The notes: generated by a model not told the origin, from the sequence alone. A stretch of DNA of 64,000 nt from Sinomicrobium kalidii (GCF_021183825.1 NZ_CP089211.1:1674001-1738000), one strand, 5' to 3'; shown: positions 1-8,673, numbered from the stretch's first letter. Program-made: numbers and translations.

Positions 1-452
1 GGTTTATCGACGCTATAAAACAACGTCAGGAGACCTTATTTGTTACCATGAATGCCATTATGCACTACCAGTCGGAATATTTCATGACCGGGGATGAGCG
101 GAAACTAAAACCCATGATTCTCAAGGACATTGCAGACAGTATAGGGATGGATGTATCCACGGTGTCCAGGGTGGCCAACAGTAAGTATGTAGACACCCCC
201 TACGGCACCAAACTCATCAAGGATTTCTTTTCCGAGTCCATGAAAAACGAACAGGGAGAGGATGTTTCTACCCGGGAAATAAAAAAAATACTGGAGAACA
301 TTATTGAAGAAGAGGATAAAAAAACTCCGCTGACAGACGACAAACTGGCAATACTCCTCAAGGAAAAAGGTTATCCCATTGCCCGACGGACCATTGCCAA
401 ATACCGTGAACAGCTGGACATACCCGTAGCACGATTGCGAAAGCAGATATAA
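1..452 (+). CDS. rpoN: RNA polymerase sigma-54 factor, C-terminal part (5' truncated by window)
   Basis: The reading frame is open from base 3 and the gene start lies outside the window. The visible part covers the end of the core-binding region and the DNA-binding C-terminus of sigma-54, which directs RNA polymerase to -24/-12 promoters and needs an AAA+ activator to melt DNA. Visible signatures are LKPMILKDIA with IGMDVSTVSRV (helix-turn-helix that reads the -12 element) and the RpoN box ARRTIAKYRE close to the C-terminus, which reads the -24 element. The protein ends normally at a TAA stop. A near-consensus sigma-54 promoter at 45822-45839 may be one of its targets. Identification is secure from the RpoN box. 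Confidence 0.97.
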   Translation, partial: FIDAIKQRQETLFVTMNAIMHYQSEYFMTGDERKLKPMILKDIADSIGMDVSTVSRVANSKYVDTPYGTKLIKDFFSESMKNEQGEDVSTREIKKILENIIEEEDKKTPLTDDKLAILLKEKGYPIARRTIAKYREQLDIPVARLRKQI

Positions 453-524
453 AAATGATCTCATCACGACAAAAGCCGAAGTTTCCGAACCCAATCTTTT
501 GTCTTTCTAACTCCGGAGGCCTTT

Positions 525-1127
525 ATGCATTTTTTAAGATTGTTCAGCTACTTGTTCCACCCGCTTTTCATGCCTTTTGCAGGTACTGTGATCTTTTATG
601 TCATTGCCCCCGGCTATCATCCGGAAGACGCAAGGAAAAGCATTATTATACCCGTATTAATCCTTACGCTTATAGTTCCCGTTGTACTTTATTTTTTGTT
701 CCGGAATATGGGCTGGGTCCGTTCTCATGAACTTTCCGGTGTTGAAGAGCGAAAAGTCCCCTTGTATGCGGCCCTTCCCATTACCTATGTTATCATTACC
801 TATATCGCCCCCGCCGTCTTTTCCGTAGAACTTCATTACTTCTTTGTAGGGATATTAATTGCTTTATTGAGTTGCCTGCTACTTGTATTTATGAAAATCA
901 AGGCCAGTATTCATATGATAGGCATTTCCGGCGTAACAGCATTCGTACTGGGGTTGAGCATTCATTTCCGGCTAAATATAACCTTGCTCCTCGCCCTGCT
1001 GATCCTTTTTTCCGGTGCGGTGGCTTCTTCAAGGCTATATCTGCGCGCGCATAACATGCGGGAGATCGTCCTGGGTGTTTTTCTCGGCGCCCTTCCCCAG
1101 GTTATTGTTTTTCCATACTGGTTGTGA
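525..1127 (+). CDS. PAP2-like integral membrane protein, probably catalytically inactive
   Basis: A 200-residue protein, almost entirely hydrophobic, with about six membrane segments. Residues 169-176 (SRLYLRAH) followed by REIVLG align with the third PAP2 phosphatase motif (SR-x5-H-x3-D/E). Residues 134-138 (ISGVT) sit where the second motif PSGHT belongs, so the catalytic histidine appears to be replaced by valine. ERKVP near residue 75 may be a remnant of the first motif. This suggests a PAP2 fold without full phosphatase chemistry. The start ATG follows a purine-rich stretch (ctccggagg) that is a good ribosome-binding site. It lies 72 bp after rpoN on the same strand and may be cotranscribed. 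It ends 3 bp before the convergent porT-like gene. Family assignment is inferred from motif spacing only. Confidence 0.6.
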   Translation: MHFLRLFSYLFHPLFMPFAGTVIFYVIAPGYHPEDARKSIIIPVLILTLIVPVVLYFLFRNMGWVRSHELSGVEERKVPLYAALPITYVIITYIAPAVFSVELHYFFVGILIALLSCLLLVFMKIKASIHMIGISGVTAFVLGLSIHFRLNITLLLALLILFSGAVASSRLYLRAHNMREIVLGVFLGALPQVIVFPYWL

Positions 1128-1130
1128 GCC

Positions 1131-1847
1131 TCACAACGCGTAAAAGATGATACCCACCTTAAGGGAACTCATATCCAGGCTTTCTCCACGCTCCGTAACA
1201 GCACCGCCTTCAAAGAGTTTTCTGAGACCATAATAGGCATAAAAGTTCCAGGTATTATAGCCTACACTCACCTGCAATCCCGCCTGAAACCTTGAAATAT
1301 CATCATTCGTAAACTTTGTTTTATCATCACTAATGTACTTATAGCGATTTGCAAAGACGTACCCCAGCTTGATCCCCGTATACACACGCCAGAACTTATA
1401 GCTTTCTGCAGTCGACGTACGCCAGCGAAACTCTATAGGCATCTCCAGGATGTGGGTGTCAATCTTATTCCGCCTGTAATCGACAGAATCGGGGATTACG
1501 CGATAGCTTATCCCTCCGTTCCCTTCCAGGAACTGCAGGTTGTGAAAATGTACGTTATACGCATACCCCAGTCCGACACCAAAGGCAATGTTCCTCCTTT
1601 TGTTCAGGGGCATGTCCTTGATGATCCCGAGTTGTATCCCCCTCGACAGGTTGTTTTGTTTTACATCGGAAGGTCTGTTCAGCAAAATATTATAGGTGAC
1701 CCCGATATATATCTGGTCTTCTTTATACTTGTCATCCGCTTCCATGCCTTCAACAGCCACCGTATCCACTGGTGTATTCTCCTGTGAAAACACATTCAGG
1801 CAATAGAGGAACAATATCACAAACAGTACACACAAGCGGGCTTTCAT
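1131..1847 (-). CDS. PorT-family outer membrane beta-barrel protein
   Basis: A 238-residue protein with a signal peptide (cleavage after about residue 21, VFSQ-EN). Alternating aromatic and polar strands follow (IAFGVGLGYAYNVHF, VYTGIKLGYVFANRY, FQAGLQVSVGYNTW, NFYAYYGLRKLF), typical of a small outer membrane barrel. The C-terminal strand ends SLKVGIIFYAL, as expected for barrel insertion. Bacteroidota PorT/SprT proteins are components associated with type IX secretion. The resemblance places this protein in that family, but no other T9SS gene is in the window, so a direct secretion role is inferred. The gene has its own -7 box (1865-1872) and is separated from the upstream exb operon by a terminator at 1931-1957. 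Confidence 0.75.
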   Translation of the reverse strand: MKARLCVLFVILFLYCLNVFSQENTPVDTVAVEGMEADDKYKEDQIYIGVTYNILLNRPSDVKQNNLSRGIQLGIIKDMPLNKRRNIAFGVGLGYAYNVHFHNLQFLEGNGGISYRVIPDSVDYRRNKIDTHILEMPIEFRWRTSTAESYKFWRVYTGIKLGYVFANRYKYISDDKTKFTNDDISRFQAGLQVSVGYNTWNFYAYYGLRKLFEGGAVTERGESLDMSSLKVGIIFYAL

Positions 1848-1864
1848 ACGTATTGTCTTTTAAA

Positions 1865-1872
1865 CAAATATA
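1865..1872 (-). promoter_or_regulatory. Bacteroidota -7 promoter box for the PorT-like gene
   Basis: On the minus strand the sequence TATATTTG matches the Bacteroidota sigma-A -7 consensus TAnnTTTG. It lies 18-25 bp upstream of the porT-like ATG (1847). No clean TTG was found at the -33 position, so this is a one-element call. Confidence 0.4.
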
Positions 1873-1930
1873 GTTTATTTAAATTTTCCCTTCCGAAAAC
1901 ATTTCATGTTACTATACAAGCTAAATCAAA

Positions 1931-1957
1931 AAAGCCGACCTTCTAAAAGGCCGGCTT
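1931..1957 (-). terminator. Intrinsic terminator of the exbB-exbD operon
   Basis: Arms AAAGCCG-a-CCTT and AAGG-c-CGGCTTT form an 11-bp stem with one A/C mismatch and a 4-base loop. Read on the minus strand the stem is followed by a run of seven T residues. It lies just after the second exbD stop (1988) and before the porT-like promoter. Confidence 0.8.
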
Positions 1958-1987
1958 TCGCAAAATATAAGTTTCAAGAAATGAGGT

Positions 1988-2470
1988 TTATTCCATATTC
2001 CTCAGTGCATCTCCTTCCTTGGTAGTGTAGTTCACTTTTAAAGCGTTCACTTTTCTCAGCTCCTGTTTAATGTCGGATATAAGTCCCATATTGGTTTCCT
2101 TATCCACTTTCAGTGCTGTAGTCATCAAGGGTTGCAATTCCTGGCGCATCTTAGCCTTTTCCGCAAGGATATAAGGTGCCACCTCATCCACATTTGCAAA
2201 TTTATCGTTTAACTGAATCCTGGCTTCTGTACCGTATTTCGACTGATACCTGGGATGTGGTTTCCCGGCATAGATATAGACCACCCTGTCCTTTTTGTCC
2301 AGTTTTTGCACCTGGTCGGCAATAGGCAGAACATTATCTACCATCAGGGAGTTGTCTTTCATTACCGTTACAGTCATAAAGAAAAACAGCAACATAAACA
2401 CGATATCCGGCAGGGAAGCTGTGGAGACAGCTGGCAATTCGCCACTTTTCTTTTTTGTGAATTTAGCCAT
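1988..2470 (-). CDS. exbD: Biopolymer transport protein ExbD (second copy)
   Basis: A 160-residue ExbD/TolR family subunit. These proteins form, with ExbB and TonB, the proton-driven complex that energises outer membrane receptors. Residues 1-20 are a basic cytoplasmic tail. The single membrane helix (about 23-40) carries the conserved proton-relay aspartate at residue 22 (SLPDIVFMLLFFF). The remainder is the periplasmic domain. It begins 6 bp after the preceding exbD and closes the operon. It lacks the cysteine-containing insert found in the first copy, so the two are unlikely to be simple duplicates with the same role. Confidence 0.92.
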   Translation of the reverse strand: MAKFTKKKSGELPAVSTASLPDIVFMLLFFFMTVTVMKDNSLMVDNVLPIADQVQKLDKKDRVVYIYAGKPHPRYQSKYGTEARIQLNDKFANVDEVAPYILAEKAKMRQELQPLMTTALKVDKETNMGLISDIKQELRKVNALKVNYTTKEGDALRNME

Positions 2471-2476
2471 AATATC

Positions 2477-3094
2477 TTAATTTTTCTTTGGTTCCGCTTC
2501 TGATAACAACTGCGGATACATCTGTTGGATTCGCTCCACTTTGGGTTTTAGCTTCTCCTTATCGTCCTCCGGAGTCTTAGGATCGCGGTAAAGATCCTGC
2601 ATTTCCGTAAAGTCCATCTCGTACAAGCGTCGTGCTTCACGGTTTCGCAGCTGGTTGTACGCAGCTACCAACTCATTTTGCACCGCTATATACGTGGAGT
2701 ATTTGGTTTCCCTGTCGTTTACAAGTGAGATTATGGCCTTTTCCGGGTGAACAGACGATTCCGGGTCTTTGGCACCCTGACAATAATCGCAGGTTTCTCC
2801 TTTATCGTTAACCCCGGCACCGTTGTCCAGGAAATCCATCGCTACTCTGCGAAGGTCTTTCAACTCGGTGACCTCTTCATCAACCATCAGTTGATCGTTC
2901 TTGTTAATCAGCACCTGTAACAGGTTTCGTTCCTTGATTATAACATCATCTTCCGGCGGTTCGTCCGGCGGCAACTTACGATCCAGTCCCGAATCTGTCT
3001 CAATGGTTGTCGTCACCAAAAAGAAGATAAGGAGCAGGAAGGCGATGTCCGCCATTGAGCCGGCATTTACTTCCGGTATTCCTCTTCTCGCCAT
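2477..3094 (-). CDS. exbD: Biopolymer transport protein ExbD (first copy, with extended periplasmic domain)
   Basis: A 205-residue ExbD family protein. The N-terminus ARRGIPEVNAG precedes a membrane helix beginning at SMADIAFLLLIFF, with the functional aspartate at residue 16. The periplasmic part is longer than usual and contains a CDYC motif (CxxC) near residue 100, which could form a disulfide or bind a metal. The C-terminus is rich in charged residues. It lies 3 bp after the small four-helix gene and 6 bp before the second exbD, so cotranslation is likely. It probably heteromerises with the second ExbD around the ExbB pentamer (inference). Confidence 0.92.
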   Translation of the reverse strand: MARRGIPEVNAGSMADIAFLLLIFFLVTTTIETDSGLDRKLPPDEPPEDDVIIKERNLLQVLINKNDQLMVDEEVTELKDLRRVAMDFLDNGAGVNDKGETCDYCQGAKDPESSVHPEKAIISLVNDRETKYSTYIAVQNELVAAYNQLRNREARRLYEMDFTEMQDLYRDPKTPEDDKEKLKPKVERIQQMYPQLLSEAEPKKN

Positions 3095-3097
3095 AAC

Positions 3098-3526
3098 TTA
3101 CTTTATTAATAGTTTTTTCGCACTTGAAAACAGCATTGCAGCAACAGCAAGAGCAGCCAGTATGTAAAAGGCGATCAGGCCTCCTCCTACGAGTTTGGAT
3201 GTGGATGCACTTGCCAGCAGGCTACCGTCTGATGCTCTGACTTCGCTTCCGGAAGACAGCGCATAACTAACTATCAGTACCAGGGCAAAAACCACAAGGG
3301 AAATAACCATTTCCTTGAGTTTGTGATGTGAGAACAAGCTTTTAATACTGAATATCACAGTAAGGATAACAGCTATGGCCAGCAATACATAAGAGACCAC
3401 AAACATCAGGTTTACATTAGTGTTTGTTGCTGCCACATCTACCGGCACATCGCTCCCTGGCAACAGAAACCAGAGGATTACACCGATTATCCCTGCTATG
3501 ATCAATAAAATTTTAAATATCTTCAT
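3098..3526 (-). CDS. Small four-helix membrane protein of the exbBD operon
   Basis: A 142-residue protein with four clear hydrophobic segments: about residues 4-22 (ILLIIAGIIGVILWFLLPG), 40-62, 73-92 and 113-135. I do not recognise a named family. It is fixed between exbB (20 bp upstream) and the first exbD (3 bp downstream), which suggests that it is an accessory subunit or assembly factor of the energy-transduction complex. That role is inferred from position only. No signal peptide separate from the first membrane helix is visible. Confidence 0.75.
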   Translation of the reverse strand: MKIFKILLIIAGIIGVILWFLLPGSDVPVDVAATNTNVNLMFVVSYVLLAIAVILTVIFSIKSLFSHHKLKEMVISLVVFALVLIVSYALSSGSEVRASDGSLLASASTSKLVGGGLIAFYILAALAVAAMLFSSAKKLLIK

Positions 3527-3546
3527 AACTCTTATTATCTATTTCG

Positions 3547-4359
3547 TTACTTTTTATGGGCCGCCAACAAATCTATCAGAGAGATAGAAGCTTCTTCCAT
3601 GTCGTTCACTATACTATCGATCTTTGCAATGATATAGTTGTAGAAGATTTGCAGGATAATCGCCACGATAAGACCGAATACGGTAGTCAATAACGCCACC
3701 TGTATATCTGCAGCGATCAAAGAGGCATCCAAACCACCTGCTGCACTAATCTTATCAAAGGCCTGAATCATACCGATTACCGTACCCATAAACCCGAGCA
3801 TGGGCGCAACAGCGATAAACAGAGAAACCCACGATACATTCTTTTCCAGCTGTCCCATTTGTACACCTCCGTAGGAAACAACTGCTTTTTCGGCGGCTTC
3901 CGTACCTTCATCGGCTCTTTCCAGCCCCTGATAAAAGATGGAAGCAACGGGGCCTTTAGTGTTTCTGCACACTTCTTTAGCCGCTTCTACTCCTCCGGAT
4001 GACAAGGCATCTTCAACTTTAGAAGTAAGTTTTCTTGTGTTTGTAGTGGAAAGATTAAGGAAGATGATCCTTTCTATAGCTACTGCCAGCCCGAGTATCA
4101 AACACAGCAATACGATGCCCATAAATCCTGCACCACCTTTGATAAAGTACTCTTTCAACACCTGGTGAAAAGGCCTGCTACTACTTTCCTCCTCGGCAGC
4201 GGCAGCATCGTCTTGAACAAAAGCAGCAGCATCATCTGCAGGAGCAACAATTTCCGAAACATTTTCAGACACAACAGGAGCGAGGTCCTTCGCCTCTGCC
4301 GTCGTTGCACTAAAAGCCATCAATCCGGCAACAGCCAGAATAGAGAATAATCTTTTCAT
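3547..4359 (-). CDS. exbB: MotA/TolQ/ExbB proton channel protein ExbB
   Basis: A 270-residue protein with a cleavable signal peptide (MKRLFSILAVAGLMAFSATT, cleavage near AEA) and an acidic Ala/Glu-rich periplasmic stretch (residues 25-65). Three membrane helices follow, about 76-96, 173-195 and 215-240. VAPMLGFMGTVIGMIQAF is the conserved TolQ/ExbB channel motif. The N-terminal signal plus extra periplasmic segment is typical of Bacteroidota ExbB. This is the first gene of a four-gene operon (exbB, four-helix protein, exbD, exbD) that should power TonB-dependent uptake, including the siderophore receptor at 12949-15267. Confidence 0.94.
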   Translation of the reverse strand: MKRLFSILAVAGLMAFSATTAEAKDLAPVVSENVSEIVAPADDAAAFVQDDAAAAEEESSSRPFHQVLKEYFIKGGAGFMGIVLLCLILGLAVAIERIIFLNLSTTNTRKLTSKVEDALSSGGVEAAKEVCRNTKGPVASIFYQGLERADEGTEAAEKAVVSYGGVQMGQLEKNVSWVSLFIAVAPMLGFMGTVIGMIQAFDKISAAGGLDASLIAADIQVALLTTVFGLIVAIILQIFYNYIIAKIDSIVNDMEEASISLIDLLAAHKK

Positions 4360-4597
4360 TTCTTTTAAACTTAAATTTTGTTAGTTAATAGGGTTAAAGA
4401 TATAAAATTTTTACAATTAATGAATTTGCAATAAAGAAAGCAAAACTCTCCCTGTTTATACCTCCTTTGCTCCGTTACCGGAAATTTAATAGATTTTTTA
4501 AGAACTTCTTTGCCATCCTGACAGTCAAATAGTCCGCAAAAGCTGCAAACATTGATTAATTATCAGAAAAAAACATTGTAAATCTATTTGTTTTTTG

Positions 4598-4685
4598 CAG
4601 AGAGGAAGGGATTCGAACCCTCGATACGGTTTTGCCGTATACACACTTTCCAGGCGTGCGCCTTCGACCACTCGGCCACCTCTCT
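4598..4685 (-). tRNA. tRNA-Ser(GGA)
   Basis: Read on the minus strand, an 88-nt cloverleaf folds with a 7-bp acceptor stem AGAGAGG/CCTCTCT. The D-arm GCCGAGTGGTCGAAGGC is of class II (serine) type. The anticodon loop CTGGAAA gives anticodon GGA, a long variable arm (tatacggcaaaaccgtat) follows, and the T-loop is GTTCGAATCC. The discriminator is G. The CCA end is not encoded (GCAA follows). Confidence 0.97.
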
Positions 4686-4769
4686 GTTTTGGAAAAACAC
4701 CGCTATGATTTTCTTTGGGGTGCCAAATAACGAATTTTTTTTTAGTTGATAAAATTTATATCATTATTT

Positions 4770-5798
4770 TTAACGTATTTCTCCCCTCAAAGGTGTTTCG
4801 AACACAGTTTTAAATGCCTTTTTGTTGGTTTCACCTCCCAAAAGGTACATGAGTTTGGCTATTGCGGCCTCCGAGGTGATATCCTTACCGTTGATAACCC
4901 CCAGTTTTTGCAGGTGGGTACTGGCCTCATATTTCCCCATAAGCACACTCCCTCCCGAACACTGTGTCACATTGACCACAAATATACCTTTCTTCACCGT
5001 GTCTTCCACAATTCTACAAAACCAATCTTCTGTCGGGGCATTGCCGGCTCCGTAAGTTTCCACAATAACCGCTTTGAGCCCGGGGGTATTAAAAATGCCG
5101 GACAGCACGGCCTCGTTTATTCCGGGATAGAGTTTTACAACCGCAATATTGTTGTCCAGTTTTTTATGTACCTGGAACTTTTTTCTCCGGTTTGGTTTTA
5201 AAAGGTATTCTTCATTGATCTTCAGGTGCACTCCGCTCTCTGCAAGAGAAGGATAATTTAATGAGTCAAAAGCCTCAAAGTGTTCTGCATTTATCTTGGT
5301 GGTGCGGTTTGCCCTGTAGAGTTTGTATTCAAAATAGAGGCAGACTTCGGTTACTTTCGGCCTGCCTTTTTCCTTTAATGCGGCTATTTGTATGGAAGTG
5401 ATCAGATTTTCCTTCGCGTCGGTTCGAAGGTCTCCTATGGGTAGCTGCGATCCTGTGAGTATTACGGGCTTTGCCAGGTTTTCAAACATAAAACTCAATG
5501 CGGCACCGGTATAACTCATGGTATCACTGCCGTGCAAAACCACAAAACCGTCAAAAGTCGTATAATTATCTTCTATGATTTCTGCAATCTGTATCCAGTA
5601 CCCCGGATTCATATCGGAAGAATCAATGGGCTTCCGGAAAGAAACCGTTTTTATATTACAGTCCAGATGAGACAACTCGGGAATCCGCTTTAGCAGCTTA
5701 TCAAAGTCAAAGGCCCGCAGTGCTCCTGTTTTATAATCCTTTATCATACCAATGGTCCCGCCGGTATATATAAGGAGTATATCAGATCTTTTTCCCAT
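4770..5798 (-). CDS. ansA: Type I L-asparaginase
   Basis: A 342-residue cytoplasmic asparaginase converting L-asparagine to aspartate and ammonia. The first catalytic threonine lies in YTGGTIG (residues 11-17). The second triad lies in VLHGSDTMSYTGAAL (around residues 87-101), including the Thr-Asp pair, with a lysine further on. There is no signal peptide, and the length fits the homodimeric type I enzyme. The C-terminal domain includes VNVTQCSGGSVLMGKYEAS. The ATG at 5798 directly precedes the first conserved strand. It is a stand-alone gene between tRNA-Ser and the acyltransferase gene. Confidence 0.95.
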   Translation of the reverse strand: MGKRSDILLIYTGGTIGMIKDYKTGALRAFDFDKLLKRIPELSHLDCNIKTVSFRKPIDSSDMNPGYWIQIAEIIEDNYTTFDGFVVLHGSDTMSYTGAALSFMFENLAKPVILTGSQLPIGDLRTDAKENLITSIQIAALKEKGRPKVTEVCLYFEYKLYRANRTTKINAEHFEAFDSLNYPSLAESGVHLKINEEYLLKPNRRKKFQVHKKLDNNIAVVKLYPGINEAVLSGIFNTPGLKAVIVETYGAGNAPTEDWFCRIVEDTVKKGIFVVNVTQCSGGSVLMGKYEASTHLQKLGVINGKDITSEAAIAKLMYLLGGETNKKAFKTVFETPLRGEIR

Positions 5799-5914
5799 GC
5801 CGTAAAACCCTTCGTTTTTTGATTCCGTTATTTTTGATTTGAGGAGAATGTGCCTGACAGGACGCGCTGCTATTCCCCGCTTTTATTTCATTGCTTTCCT
5901 CAGGAAAACCACAA

Positions 5915-7048
5915 CTATCCCTCTTCATATTTCATTCGGTTGACTACAGGATTCGCATACATCGCAAGAAAATTTTGCCTGGCGACATGGTTGCCTTCCC
6001 CTACCCTTCGCTCCAGTCTTCTTTCAAACTGTCGTTTTTCCTTTTCATTGTACCGGTCTGCAAACTTTTCTACACCATTCAGCAGGTCATAAGCAAGATA
6101 ATTGGTTGGCCACAGACGGTAGTTTTTGTGAATCTGTTCGTCAATATGGTCGGCAAGCAGCTGAAACTGCTTGTTCACAGGCTCCCGTTTGTATTTAATA
6201 TCGTCCAGTTCGGTATCCAGTACATCGCCTATTTTTATGCAGATACGTTTTTTTTGCCCCAGCGCTCCCTTTAATATGGAATTGAAATCTTCATTACTGG
6301 TCTTTACATATTCCAGGTCATAATGCCTGGCCATAAGTTCGGGCATTTTTAACAGATCTGTGGGGTCATATTCATAGGAAATCGACACGGGGGCGATGCG
6401 CAGCTTTTTAAAATAATCCATGATCTCCTTTTCATCACTTGCCAGTGCCAGCATTTTCAGCACACCCTGCTGCGTCTGGTCGTTACCGTCCTTTGTCCTT
6501 CCTTCACGCTGGGCGATCCACACCGAGCGGTTTTCTTCCCGCAACAGGTGCCGTATGTAACCCGATACCTTTCTGGAACTCTCCAGCATTTCACGGGGGG
6601 ACAACCCCCGTTGTATTAAAAAGTTGCGTACCAGCCTGGACAATGCCAGTAAAAAGGGTTTCTTTACGAGGTTATCCCCTATGGCAGATGCCGTCATCAC
6701 CAGGTTATTCTCGAGCAGGGCCACATTGAGCAGCGAAGTATCCATAACAATATCGCGATGATTGGATACAAAAAGATACGACGTATCGGGCTTCAGTTTT
6801 TCGAATCCGGACATGAAAAAACCTTCCGAACTCTTCTCCAGCACGTGCCTGACACTGTTATATATCACCTTGGCCTGAAAATCGCTTACGGAGTTGCATG
6901 AGGCAAGTATCTCTTCTATCTCTTCCTGCGACTTGTCCGGAAAAGTAAAATAAAGTAAGGCTCGGATCATGGGATGATCCTTATACTCCTTCAGAGCTTC
7001 TTTTACTTCGCTATCCAGATAAGGACGAATTTCTTTATAATTATCCAA
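5915..7048 (-). CDS. Membrane-associated phospholipid/glycerol acyltransferase
   Basis: A protein of about 377 residues of the PlsC/LPLAT superfamily. The acyl-acceptor motif SNHRDIVMD has one more residue between His and the final Asp than the classic H-x4-D. The second motif REGRTKDG corresponds to the substrate-binding EGT/R block. An N-terminal helical region (EIRPYLDSEVKEALKE) precedes the catalytic domain. I chose a TTG start at 7048 (LDNYKEIRP), because the first ATG at 7096 would add a 16-residue Cys/His-rich tail unlike family members; that ATG remains possible. It probably acylates a glycerophosphate-type or related lipid acceptor at the inner membrane; the exact substrate is unknown. 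Confidence 0.8.
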   Translation of the reverse strand: MDNYKEIRPYLDSEVKEALKEYKDHPMIRALLYFTFPDKSQEEIEEILASCNSVSDFQAKVIYNSVRHVLEKSSEGFFMSGFEKLKPDTSYLFVSNHRDIVMDTSLLNVALLENNLVMTASAIGDNLVKKPFLLALSRLVRNFLIQRGLSPREMLESSRKVSGYIRHLLREENRSVWIAQREGRTKDGNDQTQQGVLKMLALASDEKEIMDYFKKLRIAPVSISYEYDPTDLLKMPELMARHYDLEYVKTSNEDFNSILKGALGQKKRICIKIGDVLDTELDDIKYKREPVNKQFQLLADHIDEQIHKNYRLWPTNYLAYDLLNGVEKFADRYNEKEKRQFERRLERRVGEGNHVARQNFLAMYANPVVNRMKYEEG

Positions 7049-7247
7049 ATGATTAGTCTTTATAGAACAGGTATAACCTCCACGATGACAAGACAATGAA
7101 AAAACAGCGCTATTTTAAATTCGTGAACAGCAATTATCTAAGGCCTGCAACAAATTTAAACACATAGGGCAAATGAACAAAAATTTATTGACTTTACTTA
7201 TCGGTGGAATATTTAAAATTTCTTTTCCCTATTGCCGTCTGCATCCT

Positions 7248-8015
7248 TCACGTCCCGAAAACATCCCCGGCATTCCGGGTGGTTACCTCCGCAATCTCTT
7301 CAGGAACAAGCCCGTAAATATCGCTCAGTTTCTGCAAGACATTAATTATGTATGAACTTTCATTACGCTTTCCCCTGTACGGTACGGGAGCCAGGTAGGG
7401 AGCATCGGTTTCCAGCACTATATTGTGTATGTCCACCTGGTCGAGGAAGCGGTCTATCCTGCCGTTTTTAAAAGTGACCACTCCGCCGATCCCCAGCTTC
7501 ATGTTGTAGGAAATCGCCCTGTCTGCCTGCTCCCGGTTACCGGTAAAACAATGGAATATACCAAAAAGGTCTTCCCCTTTTTCTTCTTCGAGAATGTCAA
7601 AAACCTCATCAAAGGCCTCCCTGCAATGTATCACTATGGGCAGTTTATGGTTTTTTGCCAGCCTTATCTGGTGCCGGAAGGCATCTTGCTGTGATTCCAT
7701 ATAACTTTTGTCCCAATAAAGGTCCATTCCTATCTCACCTACGGCATAAAATTTATGCCGGGAGAGCATCTCTTCAACATGTTTCAGTTCATCTTTGTAA
7801 TCTTCTTTTACATGGGTGGGATGCAGACCGGCCATCAGAAAAACATGTTCGGGGTAATCCTTTTCCAGTTTCAGCATTCCCTCGGTATAGGAAGAATCGA
7901 TAGCAGGCACGAAAAAACGGCCTACTCCGGCCTCGAGGGCACGTTGTATCATTTCATCCCGGTCCTCCTCAAAGGCTTCACTATATAAATGTGTGTGTGT
8001 ATCAGTAATTATCAT
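7248..8015 (-). CDS. tatD: TatD family metal-dependent deoxyribonuclease
   Basis: A 255-residue amidohydrolase-fold protein. Metal ligands are visible in ITDTHTHLY (residues 3-11), in the glutamate of VGEIGMDLYWD (about 92-102), in the histidine of IVIHCREA (about 127-134), in FHCFTG and in LETDAPYLAP. TatD proteins are Mg-dependent 3'-5' DNases acting in repair and DNA turnover. Length and motif order are normal. It is transcribed away from the retropepsin-like gene at 8218. Confidence 0.95.
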   Translation of the reverse strand: MIITDTHTHLYSEAFEEDRDEMIQRALEAGVGRFFVPAIDSSYTEGMLKLEKDYPEHVFLMAGLHPTHVKEDYKDELKHVEEMLSRHKFYAVGEIGMDLYWDKSYMESQQDAFRHQIRLAKNHKLPIVIHCREAFDEVFDILEEEKGEDLFGIFHCFTGNREQADRAISYNMKLGIGGVVTFKNGRIDRFLDQVDIHNIVLETDAPYLAPVPYRGKRNESSYIINVLQKLSDIYGLVPEEIAEVTTRNAGDVFGT

Positions 8016-8040
8016 GGGGCAAAAATAAAAACATTACGAC

Positions 8041-8048
8041 TATCTTTG
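8041..8048 (+). promoter_or_regulatory. Bacteroidota -7 box upstream of the aspartyl protease gene
   Basis: TATCTTTG matches the TAnnTTTG consensus exactly and lies about 170 bp upstream of the ATG at 8218. No TTG was seen at a suitable -33 distance, so the leader and start site are uncertain. Confidence 0.4.
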
Positions 8049-8217
8049 CACAAATTTTTGAAAAGACCGGAAATTCCCGGCAGGAAAACCGGGACCGGAC
8101 CTGTAAAACATCTGCCCCGCACTGAAAACCAAGTAAAACAGGGCGAAGGAGAACGGGATTTTTATAAAGAAAAGACATCCCGCATCACTTCGAACGCCCG
8201 GAATCAACAGAGAAAAT

Positions 8218-8673
8218 ATGAAAAGTTTAAAGGGCTTCCTCCGTGAAAAAGGATTTGTAAGAGTTCCGCTGATACTCACCAACACCAATCACTTTGAAAT
8301 AAAGGCGGAGATCAACGGTATAGAAGGTCGTTTTATACTGGACACTGGGGCTTCCACAACCTGTGTAGGGACCGATTGTGTGGACCATTTCAACCTCAGC
8401 ACGGAAGATTCCGAAGTAAAAGCTGCGGGGGCCGGGGCCAACAATATGGAAACCCGAATGTCTAAAAAAAACAGCCTGAACATAGGCTCCTGGAGCAAAA
8501 AAAAGGTGAAGCTGGTATTGTTTAACCTCTCTCATGTCAACGAAGCCCTGGTGCAGCACGATTCGCTGCCCGTACACGGTATTATAGGGGCCGATATACT
8601 GAAAAAAGCAAAGGCCATTATTGACTATGATAAAAAATGTGTCTACCTGAAAAAGAGCCGTAACCGGAAATAA
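8218..8673 (+). CDS. Retropepsin-like (clan AA) aspartic protease
   Basis: A 151-residue protein with the single-domain aspartic protease signature FILDTGASTTCVG (around residues 39-51). The hydrophobic-hydrophobic-Gly element HGIIGADIL (about residues 121-129) completes the fold near the C-terminus. The length is that of one monomer, so catalysis would require a homodimer, as in retropepsins. No signal peptide or membrane anchor is visible, so it is probably cytoplasmic. The substrate is unknown. The ATG follows agagaaaat, a typical weak Bacteroidota translation start. Confidence 0.85.
   Translation: MKSLKGFLREKGFVRVPLILTNTNHFEIKAEINGIEGRFILDTGASTTCVGTDCVDHFNLSTEDSEVKAAGAGANNMETRMSKKNSLNIGSWSKKKVKLVLFNLSHVNEALVQHDSLPVHGIIGADILKKAKAIIDYDKKCVYLKKSRNRK

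Noticed and set aside
4701..4720. Sigma-54-like TTGGCACC on the minus strand near tRNA-Ser
   Set aside because: The -12 element is missing (AAAGAA at that position).
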